Source of the DNA: Bryobacterales bacterium
GTDB taxonomy: Bacteria > Acidobacteriota > Terriglobia > Bryobacterales > Bryobacteraceae
Length of the DNA: 5,664 nucleotides
NCBI GenBank assembly: GCA_016789785.1
Contig: JAEUQE010000361.1
Span: forward strand, 1 to 5,664
Direction: 5' to 3'
Shown here: one piece after another, positions 1-5,643 of the stretch
How the letters are laid out: every line of letters starts with the position of its first letter
Numbering within the stretch: position 1 is the stretch's first letter
The notes under the pieces: model-generated
Told to the model about the DNA's origin: nothing
What the model saw: only the letters and a program-made list of their open reading frames with translations
The model's database searches: none
Made by a program: the position numbers and the translations under genes

Positions 1-1676
1 TCGAGACTGCAGACCTGGATCTGATCCATCGTTTCCAGCATGTTCAACTCGTAGCGAATGGCGCGAAGATACTCGAAGGCCGCCTGGATCTTCTTGAACA
101 ACGAACCAGGCTGGAGCATGCCACGGCCGATGGACTGAAAGTACACGTCGTGCTCAAAAAGGGCGGTGACGATGCGGTAGTAGTCTCCGGCGTACTGCCC
201 CATATTGGTGTAGTCGAGCTGCAGGACGTCGACCTTGTGCTGGTAGATCGTGCGATGGATCATCCAGTCAAGGTCATGATTGGCGAACTCGCGAACAGCA
301 TGGGGCGAAATGGCGCCGAAGCCGAATTCATGACTGTCGGGCCGGATGAGGAAATCAGCCGAGACGCAGCGGTCCGTCAGCTCCTTATGCGGCTCGATCT
401 GCCAGTCTTCATCCAGGACAACGACGATGTGGAGATCAACCAGTTGGGCCAGCGCCATGGTTGTGCCATGCATGAACACGCCGCCGCCGTGAACCGGTGG
501 GCAGATGGGATAAGGCGACACGAAGAGGACGGAGAGAGGCTCGGGGCGGACTTCCATCTCGTGAAACCGGTCGCGGAAGTAGCCGCCAAGGGGACGCCGG
601 AGGGCTTCGGTGTCCGTGATGAGTGCGAGCGTCTGAGCACGCCAGCGGGCGAGCATGGCTTCGTGAGTCTGAAGGAAGGCGCGATAGAGACCCTGGAAGG
701 ATGCGCGTTCCGGCGACGGTCCTGCCAGATAGCTGAAAAGGGCATCGGCCCAGGCATGCAGGAAATGGCCGATCAGACGGCTCCACTCGTGGATGTTCTT
801 CCAGGTAAAGAGCGTGAAGTTCTTCTGGATGACGGATTGAATGTACTCCGATGAAAACTTCTTTCCGATGGTGCCGCGATGCTCATGCCACACGATGCTT
901 CGAGGCTCATAATAGACTTTCCATCCACGTTTCCAGGCCTGATACCCGAGGTCGGTGTCTTCGAGGTAGAAGGGACGCAGGAGATGATCGAAGCCACCGA
1001 GCTCGAGGAACTTGCGGCGATCGAAGGCGCTTGATCCGCCGCCGGCGTAGAAGCATGGAAAAACACCGTTGACTTTGTCGTCGATGCGATGGCGCACACC
1101 GAGTTTGCCGTTGCGCCACCAGGCCTGCGTCAGACCGGTCTCTTCGCGAACTTTGTCCGGGTCGCTGAAGAAGATCTGGCAGGAGACGGCGAAGACGTTT
1201 TCGTCGTGGAAGCCTTCCAGCAGCGGAGCGAGGAAGTCCGGTGCGACTCGCATGTCGCTGTTGAGGAGGACGACGATATCGTTCTTGGCCGCGCGGAAGC
1301 CGGCATTCGAACCGCCTCCAAAGCCAAGGTTCTCGGGCAGGGCGAGGAGGCGGACGTTCGGGTAGTGCTGCCGGAGGAACTCGACGCTGCCGTCGGTGGA
1401 GCCGTTGTCGACCACGATGATCTCGTGATCGGGGCGGCCTTCGGTGGCGGTGACCACGGAGGGCAGGTACTTCTCCAAGAGATCCTTGCCATTCCAGTTG
1501 GGAATCACGACGCTGGCAGAGTCAGTGGATGGCAGCGTGTCAGCGGGCAGGCGGCGCCGGGGCCAAAGCTGATAAAGGACGTCGACGGCGAGGAGGCAAA
1601 ACAAAGGGATGCCGACGAAGAGCGGAGACAGGATGACAAAGGGAAGGCCCGCGAGGAGGCGCTTCACCGTAGGCAT
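1..1676 (-). CDS. Membrane-anchored GT2 - GT4-like double glycosyltransferase (C-terminus beyond window)
   Basis: The frame is open from an ATG at 1676 to the left edge: 558 codons and no stop. Residues 8-36 are a hydrophobic membrane segment followed by a basic stretch (PRRR). Residues 54-290 form a GT2 (GT-A fold) domain: VVIPNWNG at 56-63, VVDNGSTDGS at 88-97, GFGGGSNAGF at 118-127, metal-binding-type NSD at 139-141, and LEDTDLGY at 238-245, which matches the acidic general-base motif of rhamnosyltransferase-like GT2 enzymes. After a helical linker (about 295-375), a second domain opens with LFVSPYPICPPVHGGG at 384-399, the typical N-terminal strand and glycine-rich loop of a GT-B (GT4-like) transferase; VDVLQLDYTNMGQYA (482-496) also fits. 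Its C-terminal nucleotide-sugar-binding half is cut off. The likely role is adding two sugars to a surface glycan at the inner membrane. Donors and linkages cannot be read from the sequence. The GT2 call is firm; the GT4 call is probable. Confidence 0.9.
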   Translation of the reverse strand, partial: MPTVKRLLAGLPFVILSPLFVGIPLFCLLAVDVLYQLWPRRRLPADTLPSTDSASVVIPNWNGKDLLEKYLPSVVTATEGRPDHEIIVVDNGSTDGSVEFLRQHYPNVRLLALPENLGFGGGSNAGFRAAKNDIVVLLNSDMRVAPDFLAPLLEGFHDENVFAVSCQIFFSDPDKVREETGLTQAWWRNGKLGVRHRIDDKVNGVFPCFYAGGGSSAFDRRKFLELGGFDHLLRPFYLEDTDLGYQAWKRGWKVYYEPRSIVWHEHRGTIGKKFSSEYIQSVIQKNFTLFTWKNIHEWSRLIGHFLHAWADALFSYLAGPSPERASFQGLYRAFLQTHEAMLARWRAQTLALITDTEALRRPLGGYFRDRFHEMEVRPEPLSVLFVSPYPICPPVHGGGVFMHGTTMALAQLVDLHIVVVLDEDWQIEPHKELTDRCVSADFLIRPDSHEFGFGAISPHAVREFANHDLDWMIHRTIYQHKVDVLQLDYTNMGQYAGDYYRIVTALFEHDVYFQSIGRGMLQPGSLFKKIQAAFEYLRAIRYELNMLETMDQIQVCSL

Positions 1677-1677
1677 G

Positions 1678-2928
1678 TTACTTCCTGCCCAACTCCGGCC
1701 CGAGGCCGAAGGTCCTTCCTAAGCGATACCACCGGGAGGCGACCACTGCACTGAGGTTACCTTGTGCGCCGTCCAAATTGGATTGGAGGCTGAGGGCCCA
1801 ACTTGTTCGTTCTTCGAGCGCTGCTTCGGACTGATGGAGAAGGTCGACGCACTTGGCCAGTTCCTCGCATTTTGCCGCCAGATCGTTCGAGAGGCGAGTC
1901 TCAGTGTCGATGGCCCACTGGGTGCGAGTCGCGAGGTCGGCCTGAAGCTCGGAGAGCTTGGCTTCATACTGTGCGACTGTTTCCGCGGCTGCTCTCTGTT
2001 CGGCTGCGAGTTCGTTCTGCAATTCAACGACGCGGTTGGCGGTGGCTTCGAGTTGGCGGTTGAGGTCTTCGGCCCAGAGATTGCGTTGCTTGAGTTCGTC
2101 AGTCTGTGCGTTGTGGAGTTGGACGAGCTGCTCATGTTCGTGGAGTGAGCGTTGGAGCCAGGAATCCTTCTCCTGGAGTTCCCGTTCGAGCTTGGCGATG
2201 TGGCGTTCCCGTTCGCGAAGCACGTTGGTTGTGGTGGGCAGGTAAACGAATGTGGGCGCGCCGATCTGGGGGGACAAGGCACAGACGGCGACAAAGAAGT
2301 GAGATTCAGCGGGCGAGGCGGGTGAAGGCTCCGTCCTTATGTCGGTGGAGGCGTCGCGGTCAACCGGCTGAAATACGATAACCCCCGAGTGATTCTGCAG
2401 AAAGACGGCGACGTGGGGAAAACATGCGGTCAGTTCTGAGTGGAATTCTTCGAACTCGAACTCGTGGACGTGATAGGGATTCGGGCCGGATTCGCGGCGT
2501 GTCTCCTCGTAATAGAGGCGGTTGGGTGTGGAGACGATGAATTGGCCGCCTGGTGCAAGGAGCCGGCGGGATTCGTAGAGGAGCTTACGCCAATCGTGGA
2601 GATGCTCGATGACTTCGAAGGCGACGATGAGATCGAAGGAGCCGTCGGGGAAGGGGAGCTGTTCCGCGGAGGCGGATTGGAAGGTGAGGTTGGGGAGGGG
2701 GTAGGACTGGCGTGCGAGGGCGACGGCCTCGTCGGCGACGTCGACGCCGGTCACGCTTTTCGCCACCGCGGCAAGCTCGGCAGATCCGTAGCCGCTTCCC
2801 GATGCGATGTCCAGGACACGCTTCTGGCGGGCCAACCGGGTGGCGAAGGCGTAGCGCGCGAAGTGCTCATTCCAGAGATCCGGGTCCACTTTGCCCGGGA
2901 TCACTCTCTCGCCTGTGAACTCAGCCAA
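1678..2928 (-). CDS. Class I SAM-dependent methyltransferase with C-terminal coiled coil
   Basis: This 416-residue protein starts at TTG (2928). The next in-frame codons upstream contain no ATG or GTG before a stop, and FTGERVIPG at residues 4-12 is a familiar family N-terminus. The Rossmann methyltransferase domain covers about 35-180: SAM-binding motif I VLDIASGSGYGS (38-49), GVDVADEA (61-68), and FDLIVAFEVIEHL (98-110). A link rich in Pro and Ser (about 190-225) leads to a charged, heptad-like coiled coil (about 235-395) with four Trp-centred segments, then a basic/aromatic tail, SRWYRLGRTFGLGP (398-411). Most small-molecule methyltransferases of this family lack such an extension. Its overlap with the wzt-like gene recalls WbdD of E. 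coli O8/O9a, where a methyltransferase caps the O-antigen and a coiled coil sets chain length; unlike WbdD O9a, no kinase domain is visible. Methyltransferase activity is well supported. The glycan-capping role is inferred, and the acceptor is unknown. Confidence 0.9.
   Translation of the reverse strand: MAEFTGERVIPGKVDPDLWNEHFARYAFATRLARQKRVLDIASGSGYGSAELAAVAKSVTGVDVADEAVALARQSYPLPNLTFQSASAEQLPFPDGSFDLIVAFEVIEHLHDWRKLLYESRRLLAPGGQFIVSTPNRLYYEETRRESGPNPYHVHEFEFEEFHSELTACFPHVAVFLQNHSGVIVFQPVDRDASTDIRTEPSPASPAESHFFVAVCALSPQIGAPTFVYLPTTTNVLRERERHIAKLERELQEKDSWLQRSLHEHEQLVQLHNAQTDELKQRNLWAEDLNRQLEATANRVVELQNELAAEQRAAAETVAQYEAKLSELQADLATRTQWAIDTETRLSNDLAAKCEELAKCVDLLHQSEAALEERTSWALSLQSNLDGAQGNLSAVVASRWYRLGRTFGLGPELGRK
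1681..1686 (-). promoter_or_regulatory. Ribosome binding site for the glycosyltransferase gene
   Basis: AGGAAG on the minus strand lies inside the last codons of the methyltransferase gene and 4 bases before the ATG at 1676. It supports that start, which leaves a single base between the TAA of the upstream gene and the ATG and so favours translational coupling. Confidence 0.6.
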
Positions 2929-4246
2929 CGGAGGTCTCCGGTACTCTGGCTTGGCGCTGGAGAGAGGAGTTCAGCTCCACCCGGCATGGGAGGTGCATGT
3001 AGCCATAAACTTGGCCCTCGCCATGACCCATCTGCAGCGCGATGGCATTGTCGATCCAGTCGCAATTCTCGTAAGCGTTCAGCGTGCCGTTGGCGATGGC
3101 CGGCGAGAACGAGAACGACGCGGGATAAAGTTCTGGAAGATCGACGTGGAAGTCGACGGTGTAGACGTCGCCCGGAATCATGGGAGGCAATTCGAAACCT
3201 TCGCGGGCGGAGTTGGTGCCGGCGAAGTCCATCCCCAGATGATTGCGCATCATGAATCCGACGATCGGAAGTTCGACGTGGTTGAGCGAGCGGACGCTGA
3301 TGCGAACAACGATGCGCATGGCGGGTTCCAGGAGGTGAAGCGGGGAGCCATACTGATCCATCACGGTGATGCCGATGACTTCCGCGTCGCCGTTGCCGTG
3401 GCGATGGTCGATGTTCGGAATGGTGTCGCAGACTTCGGGGGCTTTGAAGTTCACCTCACGAGTGATTGGGGTGCGCTTCTTGAGTTCGAGATAGCTCGAA
3501 TCTTTCTTCACCATCGCAGCCAGGTATTTGGCAACGACAGCATCAGTGACGCCGAGTTCCCGGACTTTGCCGTGATCGAGCCAGAGGGCGCGGTCGCCAA
3601 CAGCTTTCACATCCCCGATGGCGTGAGAGACGAAGATGATAGTAACGCCGCGCGAACGAAGATCGTGGACTTTGCGCATGCAGCGCTGGCGGAAGTAGAT
3701 ATCGCCGACAGCAAGTGCCTCGTCGACGAGGAGGACTTCAGGGTCGACGTGGATAGCGACGGAGAAGGCAAGTCTGACTGCCATGCCGCTCGAATAAGTC
3801 TTGACGGGTTGGTTGATGAAGTCGCCGATTTCCGCGAAGGCTTCGATGTCACGGTAGCGGCGGTCGATTTCGGCGGAGGAAAGTCCAAGAATCGCCGCGT
3901 TGAGGTAGACGTTGTCGCGGCCGCTGAATTCGGGGTTGAAACCGGAGCCAAGTTCGAGTAGCGCGGCGACGCGGCCCTGTACGGTGACGGCGCCAGAGGT
4001 AGGCTGAAGAATGCCAGCGATGATTTGGAGCATCGTGCTCTTGCCTGAGCCGTTCTCTCCAATGACGCAGAAGGTCTCACCACGCTTGATCTGAAAAGTG
4101 ACGTCGCGGAGGGCCCAGAAGTCGCGATGCCGGGAGACGCGATTCAGGGTCAGCAGCTCCTTGAGGCGGTCCCCGGGAGAGCTATAGATTGGATAGCTCT
4201 TGGACACGTTCTGGAAATTTACAACGACGTCCGGCACAAGAACCAA
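2921..4246 (-). CDS. wzt: Polysaccharide ABC exporter ATP-binding protein with C-terminal glycan-binding domain (Wzt type)
   Basis: This 441-residue protein is the cytoplasmic ATPase of an O-antigen/polysaccharide ABC exporter. The nucleotide-binding domain (about 5-245) has Walker A GENGSGKST (63-71), the Wzt/TagH-type Q-loop region LELGSGFNPEFSGRDN (97-112), the divergent signature YSSGM (151-155) in place of LSGGQ, Walker B VLLVDEALAVGD (171-182) and the H-loop histidine in FVSHAI (H208). An extra domain at about 285-425 reads as the Wzt C-terminal beta-sandwich (VGFMMRNHLGMDFAGTN at 329-345, then the IPGD turn at 357-360). In characterised systems this domain binds the modified end of the finished glycan before export. 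It is first in a leftward operon with the methyltransferase and glycosyltransferase. The start is uncertain: TTG at 4246 or GTG at 4237, neither with a visible ribosome binding site; an in-frame stop at 4271-4273 excludes anything longer. No Wzm permease gene is present in the window. Confidence 0.93.
   Translation of the reverse strand: MVLVPDVVVNFQNVSKSYPIYSSPGDRLKELLTLNRVSRHRDFWALRDVTFQIKRGETFCVIGENGSGKSTMLQIIAGILQPTSGAVTVQGRVAALLELGSGFNPEFSGRDNVYLNAAILGLSSAEIDRRYRDIEAFAEIGDFINQPVKTYSSGMAVRLAFSVAIHVDPEVLLVDEALAVGDIYFRQRCMRKVHDLRSRGVTIIFVSHAIGDVKAVGDRALWLDHGKVRELGVTDAVVAKYLAAMVKKDSSYLELKKRTPITREVNFKAPEVCDTIPNIDHRHGNGDAEVIGITVMDQYGSPLHLLEPAMRIVVRISVRSLNHVELPIVGFMMRNHLGMDFAGTNSAREGFELPPMIPGDVYTVDFHVDLPELYPASFSFSPAIANGTLNAYENCDWIDNAIALQMGHGEGQVYGYMHLPCRVELNSSLQRQARVPETSVG
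2936..2939 (-). promoter_or_regulatory. Ribosome binding site supporting the TTG start of the methyltransferase
   Basis: GGAG on the minus strand sits 7 bases before the TTG at 2928, inside the 3' end of the wzt-like gene. It is the only good Shine-Dalgarno match in front of this frame and supports the non-ATG start. Confidence 0.6.
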
Positions 4247-4274
4247 GCTACTGAAGAGTAAGGGTTTGTGTCAA
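4245..4274 (-). promoter_or_regulatory. Possible promoter of the wzt-led glycan operon
   Basis: A perfect TTGACA (4274-4269, minus strand) is followed 18 bases later by TAGCTT (4250-4245), a weak -10 match with 3 of 6 consensus bases. If real, transcription would begin near 4238, almost on the GTG at 4237, giving a leaderless message. The -35 box is convincing and the -10 is poor, so this is tentative. Confidence 0.3.
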
Positions 4275-4314
4275 ATCTTTGGCGATGGGGAAGGTGCGTT
4301 GCGGGTGGTTGAAG

Positions 4315-4330
4315 TACGAAGGGATTCGTA
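4315..4330. repeat. Short inverted repeat in the divergent intergenic region
   Basis: TACGAA, the spacer GGGA, then TTCGTA: perfect 6-base arms around 4 bases. It lies between the divergently read wzt-like and cytochrome genes, 69 bases from the former and 88 from the latter, so it could be a regulator site. With arms this short, chance is possible. Confidence 0.35.
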
Positions 4331-4362
4331 GTTCGGGCTGGGGATGGAAACCTGCGGAAAAT

Positions 4363-4379
4363 GTCGCTATCGTAGTGAC
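4363..4379. repeat. Inverted repeat / possible leader hairpin upstream of the cytochrome gene
   Basis: GTCGCTA, the spacer TCG, then TAGTGAC: 7-base arms with one G.T pair around a 3-base loop, 38 bases before the cytochrome ATG. It could be an operator or a hairpin in the mRNA leader. No poly-T tract follows, so it is not a terminator. Confidence 0.35.
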
Positions 4380-4402
4380 TTCTGGTGCGACGAGAAGGTA
4401 TA

Positions 4403-4408
4403 GGGAGG
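4403..4408 (+). promoter_or_regulatory. Ribosome binding site of the multiheme cytochrome gene
   Basis: GGGAGG lies 9 bases before the ATG at 4418. It decides between this start and an in-frame GTG at 4385 that would put 11 charged residues ahead of the signal peptide. Confidence 0.75.
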
Positions 4409-4417
4409 CACGTTTCA

Positions 4418-5062
4418 ATGCGGGCTCGAAGTGCGGTGGCGGGAATCATTTTCTTGGTGCTGGCGTGTGGCCTGAGTGCGCAGGATTTCGCGGGAAGCGA
4501 GTCATGCGCTCAGTGCCACGACAAGGTTGGGGCCTATCTGGAGTCCAAGATGGCCCGGACCAAGGCAGATGGGGCAGGCTGTCAGGGCTGCCACATGAGT
4601 CATTTGGGAGGAGGCGTGACGGAGCCCGGTGTGGCTTGCGAAAGATGTCATGGTCCGGCGGGGAAGCACGCTTCGACAAACGGCGCGACGGGGGTTCGGA
4701 CGCCATCGAAGTTGGCCCCCGCTGAGCGGGATTCGACGTGCGGGCAGTGCCACAATCAGCCGGGGGCGAGTCACATGCAGGCGCTGGCAGCGAGTAGGTG
4801 CAAGCAGGCGAGTGGAGATCGGATGTGGTGCAACTCGTGTCACGATCCGCACCGCACGATTGGGGAGACAGAAAGAGTGGCGCACTATGTGCCGAAGTGC
4901 AAGTCTTGTCATCCGAAGGCGCATGCGGGTGTGACAGGGCGGGACGATTGTCTTGCGTGTCACATGCCGAAGTCGGGCGCGGCGGGGAATCCGCACCTGG
5001 TGCGCACGGATCATACGATTCCGCGGCTGCTGCGAGGGGGCGGCGGACCGGCTGCGCGCTAG
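4418..5062 (+). CDS. Exported seven-haem c-type cytochrome
   Basis: This 214-residue protein has seven CxxCH haem-attachment motifs, at residues 30-34, 55-59, 74-78, 108-112, 138-142, 161-165 and 178-182. Eight further histidines (62, 84, 119, 145, 156, 169, 193, 199) are enough for bis-His ligation of all haems. The N-terminus is an export signal: basic residues at 2 and 4, a hydrophobic core (6-19), and a likely cleavage after A21 (LSA|Q). VLAC at 14-17 is a marginal lipobox, so a lipoprotein is possible. Phrases such as [31 protein letters not shown] and CLACHMPK resemble the cytochrome c554-like multiheme family common in Acidobacteriota (family assignment from memory). Its role would be electron transfer outside the cytoplasmic membrane; the partner is unknown and no redox enzyme adjoins it. 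At about 31 residues per haem it is densely packed. The gene stands alone on its strand and converges on the MerR gene. Confidence 0.92.
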   Translation: MRARSAVAGIIFLVLACGLSAQDFAGSESCAQCHDKVGAYLESKMARTKADGAGCQGCHMSHLGGGVTEPGVACERCHGPAGKHASTNGATGVRTPSKLAPAERDSTCGQCHNQPGASHMQALAASRCKQASGDRMWCNSCHDPHRTIGETERVAHYVPKCKSCHPKAHAGVTGRDDCLACHMPKSGAAGNPHLVRTDHTIPRLLRGGGGPAAR

Positions 5063-5490
5063 GTGAGCAGAGTCAGCAGGTCCCGGAGTTCGCGGCGAAT
5101 GCTGTCGAGCGCGGCGGGTGATGCTGCGGGAGCGCCGAAAAGGTCTGCCTGGACGGCTGGTGTTGCCGGCTTGGTGCGTTTGGCGGCTTTGGCTGCCTTG
5201 GCCTGGGGACTAGTGGCGCGGGCGTGAAGGTAGTTGCGTGCGCCTTCGATGGTGAAGCGCTCGTCGTAAAGCAATCGCTTTATTTCGAGGACGGCTTCGA
5301 CGTCTTTGCGGCGGTAGAGGCGGTGGCCCGTGCCGGACTTCTTTGGGGCGAGCTGTGGGAACTCACTTTCCCAGAAGCGAAGAACAAAGGGCTTGACCCC
5401 AACAAGGCGGCTTACGTCGCCGATCCGGAAGTAAAGCTTATCCGGAATCTCAGGGTTCGATGCAGATGGCACTACGGGAGTCGGCATCAT
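5059..5490 (-). CDS. MerR-family DNA-binding regulator without effector domain
   Basis: This 143-residue protein carries a MerR-type winged helix-turn-helix at about 20-90. [24 protein letters not shown] (21-44) is split here as [11 protein letters not shown] plus [13 protein letters not shown] to show the helices; the wing [13 protein letters not shown] spans 55-67 and the second helix pair runs through [12 protein letters not shown] (77-88). It continues into an Ala/Lys/Pro-rich linker (92-127) and a short amphipathic helix (128-143) that may serve dimerisation. It has no cysteine and no recognisable ligand domain, so it is not a metal or thiol sensor of the classic type, and its target is unknown. 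The start is ATG at 5490 or the adjacent ATG at 5487, with no clear ribosome binding site close by; an in-frame TAA just upstream rules out an earlier start. A sigma70-like promoter at 5523-5551 fits this gene. Its stop shares CTAG with the stop of the cytochrome gene. Confidence 0.88.
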   Translation of the reverse strand: MMPTPVVPSASNPEIPDKLYFRIGDVSRLVGVKPFVLRFWESEFPQLAPKKSGTGHRLYRRKDVEAVLEIKRLLYDERFTIEGARNYLHARATSPQAKAAKAAKRTKPATPAVQADLFGAPAASPAALDSIRRELRDLLTLLT

Positions 5491-5509
5491 ACACGCTTAG
5501 TGTTGTTGG

Positions 5510-5521
5510 GGAGGCACCTCC
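5510..5521. repeat. GGAGG/CCTCC inverted repeat at the start of the merR transcript
   Basis: GGAGG and CCTCC arms flank 2 bases, directly downstream of the predicted -10 box and covering the expected first bases of the merR mRNA. It could be a self-regulatory operator or a small 5' hairpin. Its GGAGG is 27 bases from the ATG, too far to act as a normal ribosome binding site. Confidence 0.35.
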
Positions 5522-5522
5522 A

Positions 5523-5551
5523 ATGCTACGCAAAAGTGGGGGTGACGTCAA
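5523..5551 (-). promoter_or_regulatory. sigma70-like promoter of the merR gene
   Basis: TTGACG (5551-5546), a 17-base spacer, then TAGCAT (5528-5523) on the minus strand. The predicted start is near 5516, giving a leader of about 26 bases. The spacer is the standard 17 bases rather than the 19-20 of MerR-activated promoters, so if the protein acts here it would more likely repress. The -35 overlaps the perfect palindrome TGACGTCA (5543-5550). Confidence 0.55.
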
Positions 5552-5600
5552 CTAGGGTTTTTGGGGCAGGGAGGGTGTAACGATTTATAGTATTGGTGTG

Positions 5601-5629
5601 TTGACGGTTCGGCCGAGGTAGGGTATTCT
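5601..5629 (+). promoter_or_regulatory. sigma70-like promoter of the tRNA gene
   Basis: TTGACG (5601-5606), a 17-base spacer, then TATTCT (5624-5629). The predicted start is near 5636, 8 bases before the mature tRNA 5' end, as expected for a short tRNA leader. Confidence 0.7.
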
Positions 5630-5643
5630 GGAGGTTACGCCTC

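Noticed and set aside
150..854. Plus-strand open frame of 234 codons
   Set aside because: It lies wholly opposite the GT2-GT4 gene, whose frame has intact family motifs. The plus-strand product shows no recognisable domain and reflects GC-rich antisense openness.
2226..2360. Possible frameshift or fusion joint between the methyltransferase and coiled coil
   Set aside because: The frame is continuous with no stop, and the linker resembles a normal inter-domain region, so it reads as a genuine two-part protein.
2440..3255. Plus-strand open frame of 271 codons
   Set aside because: It is antisense to the methyltransferase and the end of wzt, with mirrored acidic/glycine composition and no motif or ribosome binding site.
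2891..3961. Plus-strand open frame of 356 codons, the longest antisense frame
   Set aside because: It lies opposite wzt, which has every ABC ATPase motif. The antisense product is Val/Asp/Ala-rich without domain features, as expected for the complement of a real gene.
4385..4417. Longer start (GTG at 4385) for the cytochrome
   Set aside because: It would place 11 extra residues, several charged, before a complete signal peptide, and the GGGAGG at 4403-4408 clearly serves the ATG at 4418.
4279..4725. Plus-strand frame of 148 codons spanning the intergenic region and the cytochrome start
   Set aside because: It runs out of frame through the cytochrome signal peptide and first haem motifs, whose own frame is unambiguous.
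5543..5550. Perfect palindrome TGACGTCA as a stand-alone site
   Set aside because: It is only 8 bases and half of it is explained by the -35 box TTGACG, so it is mentioned with the promoter but not called as an independent operator.
5224..5580. Plus-strand frame of 118 codons
   Set aside because: It is antisense to the helix-turn-helix part of merR and crosses its promoter; no supporting features.
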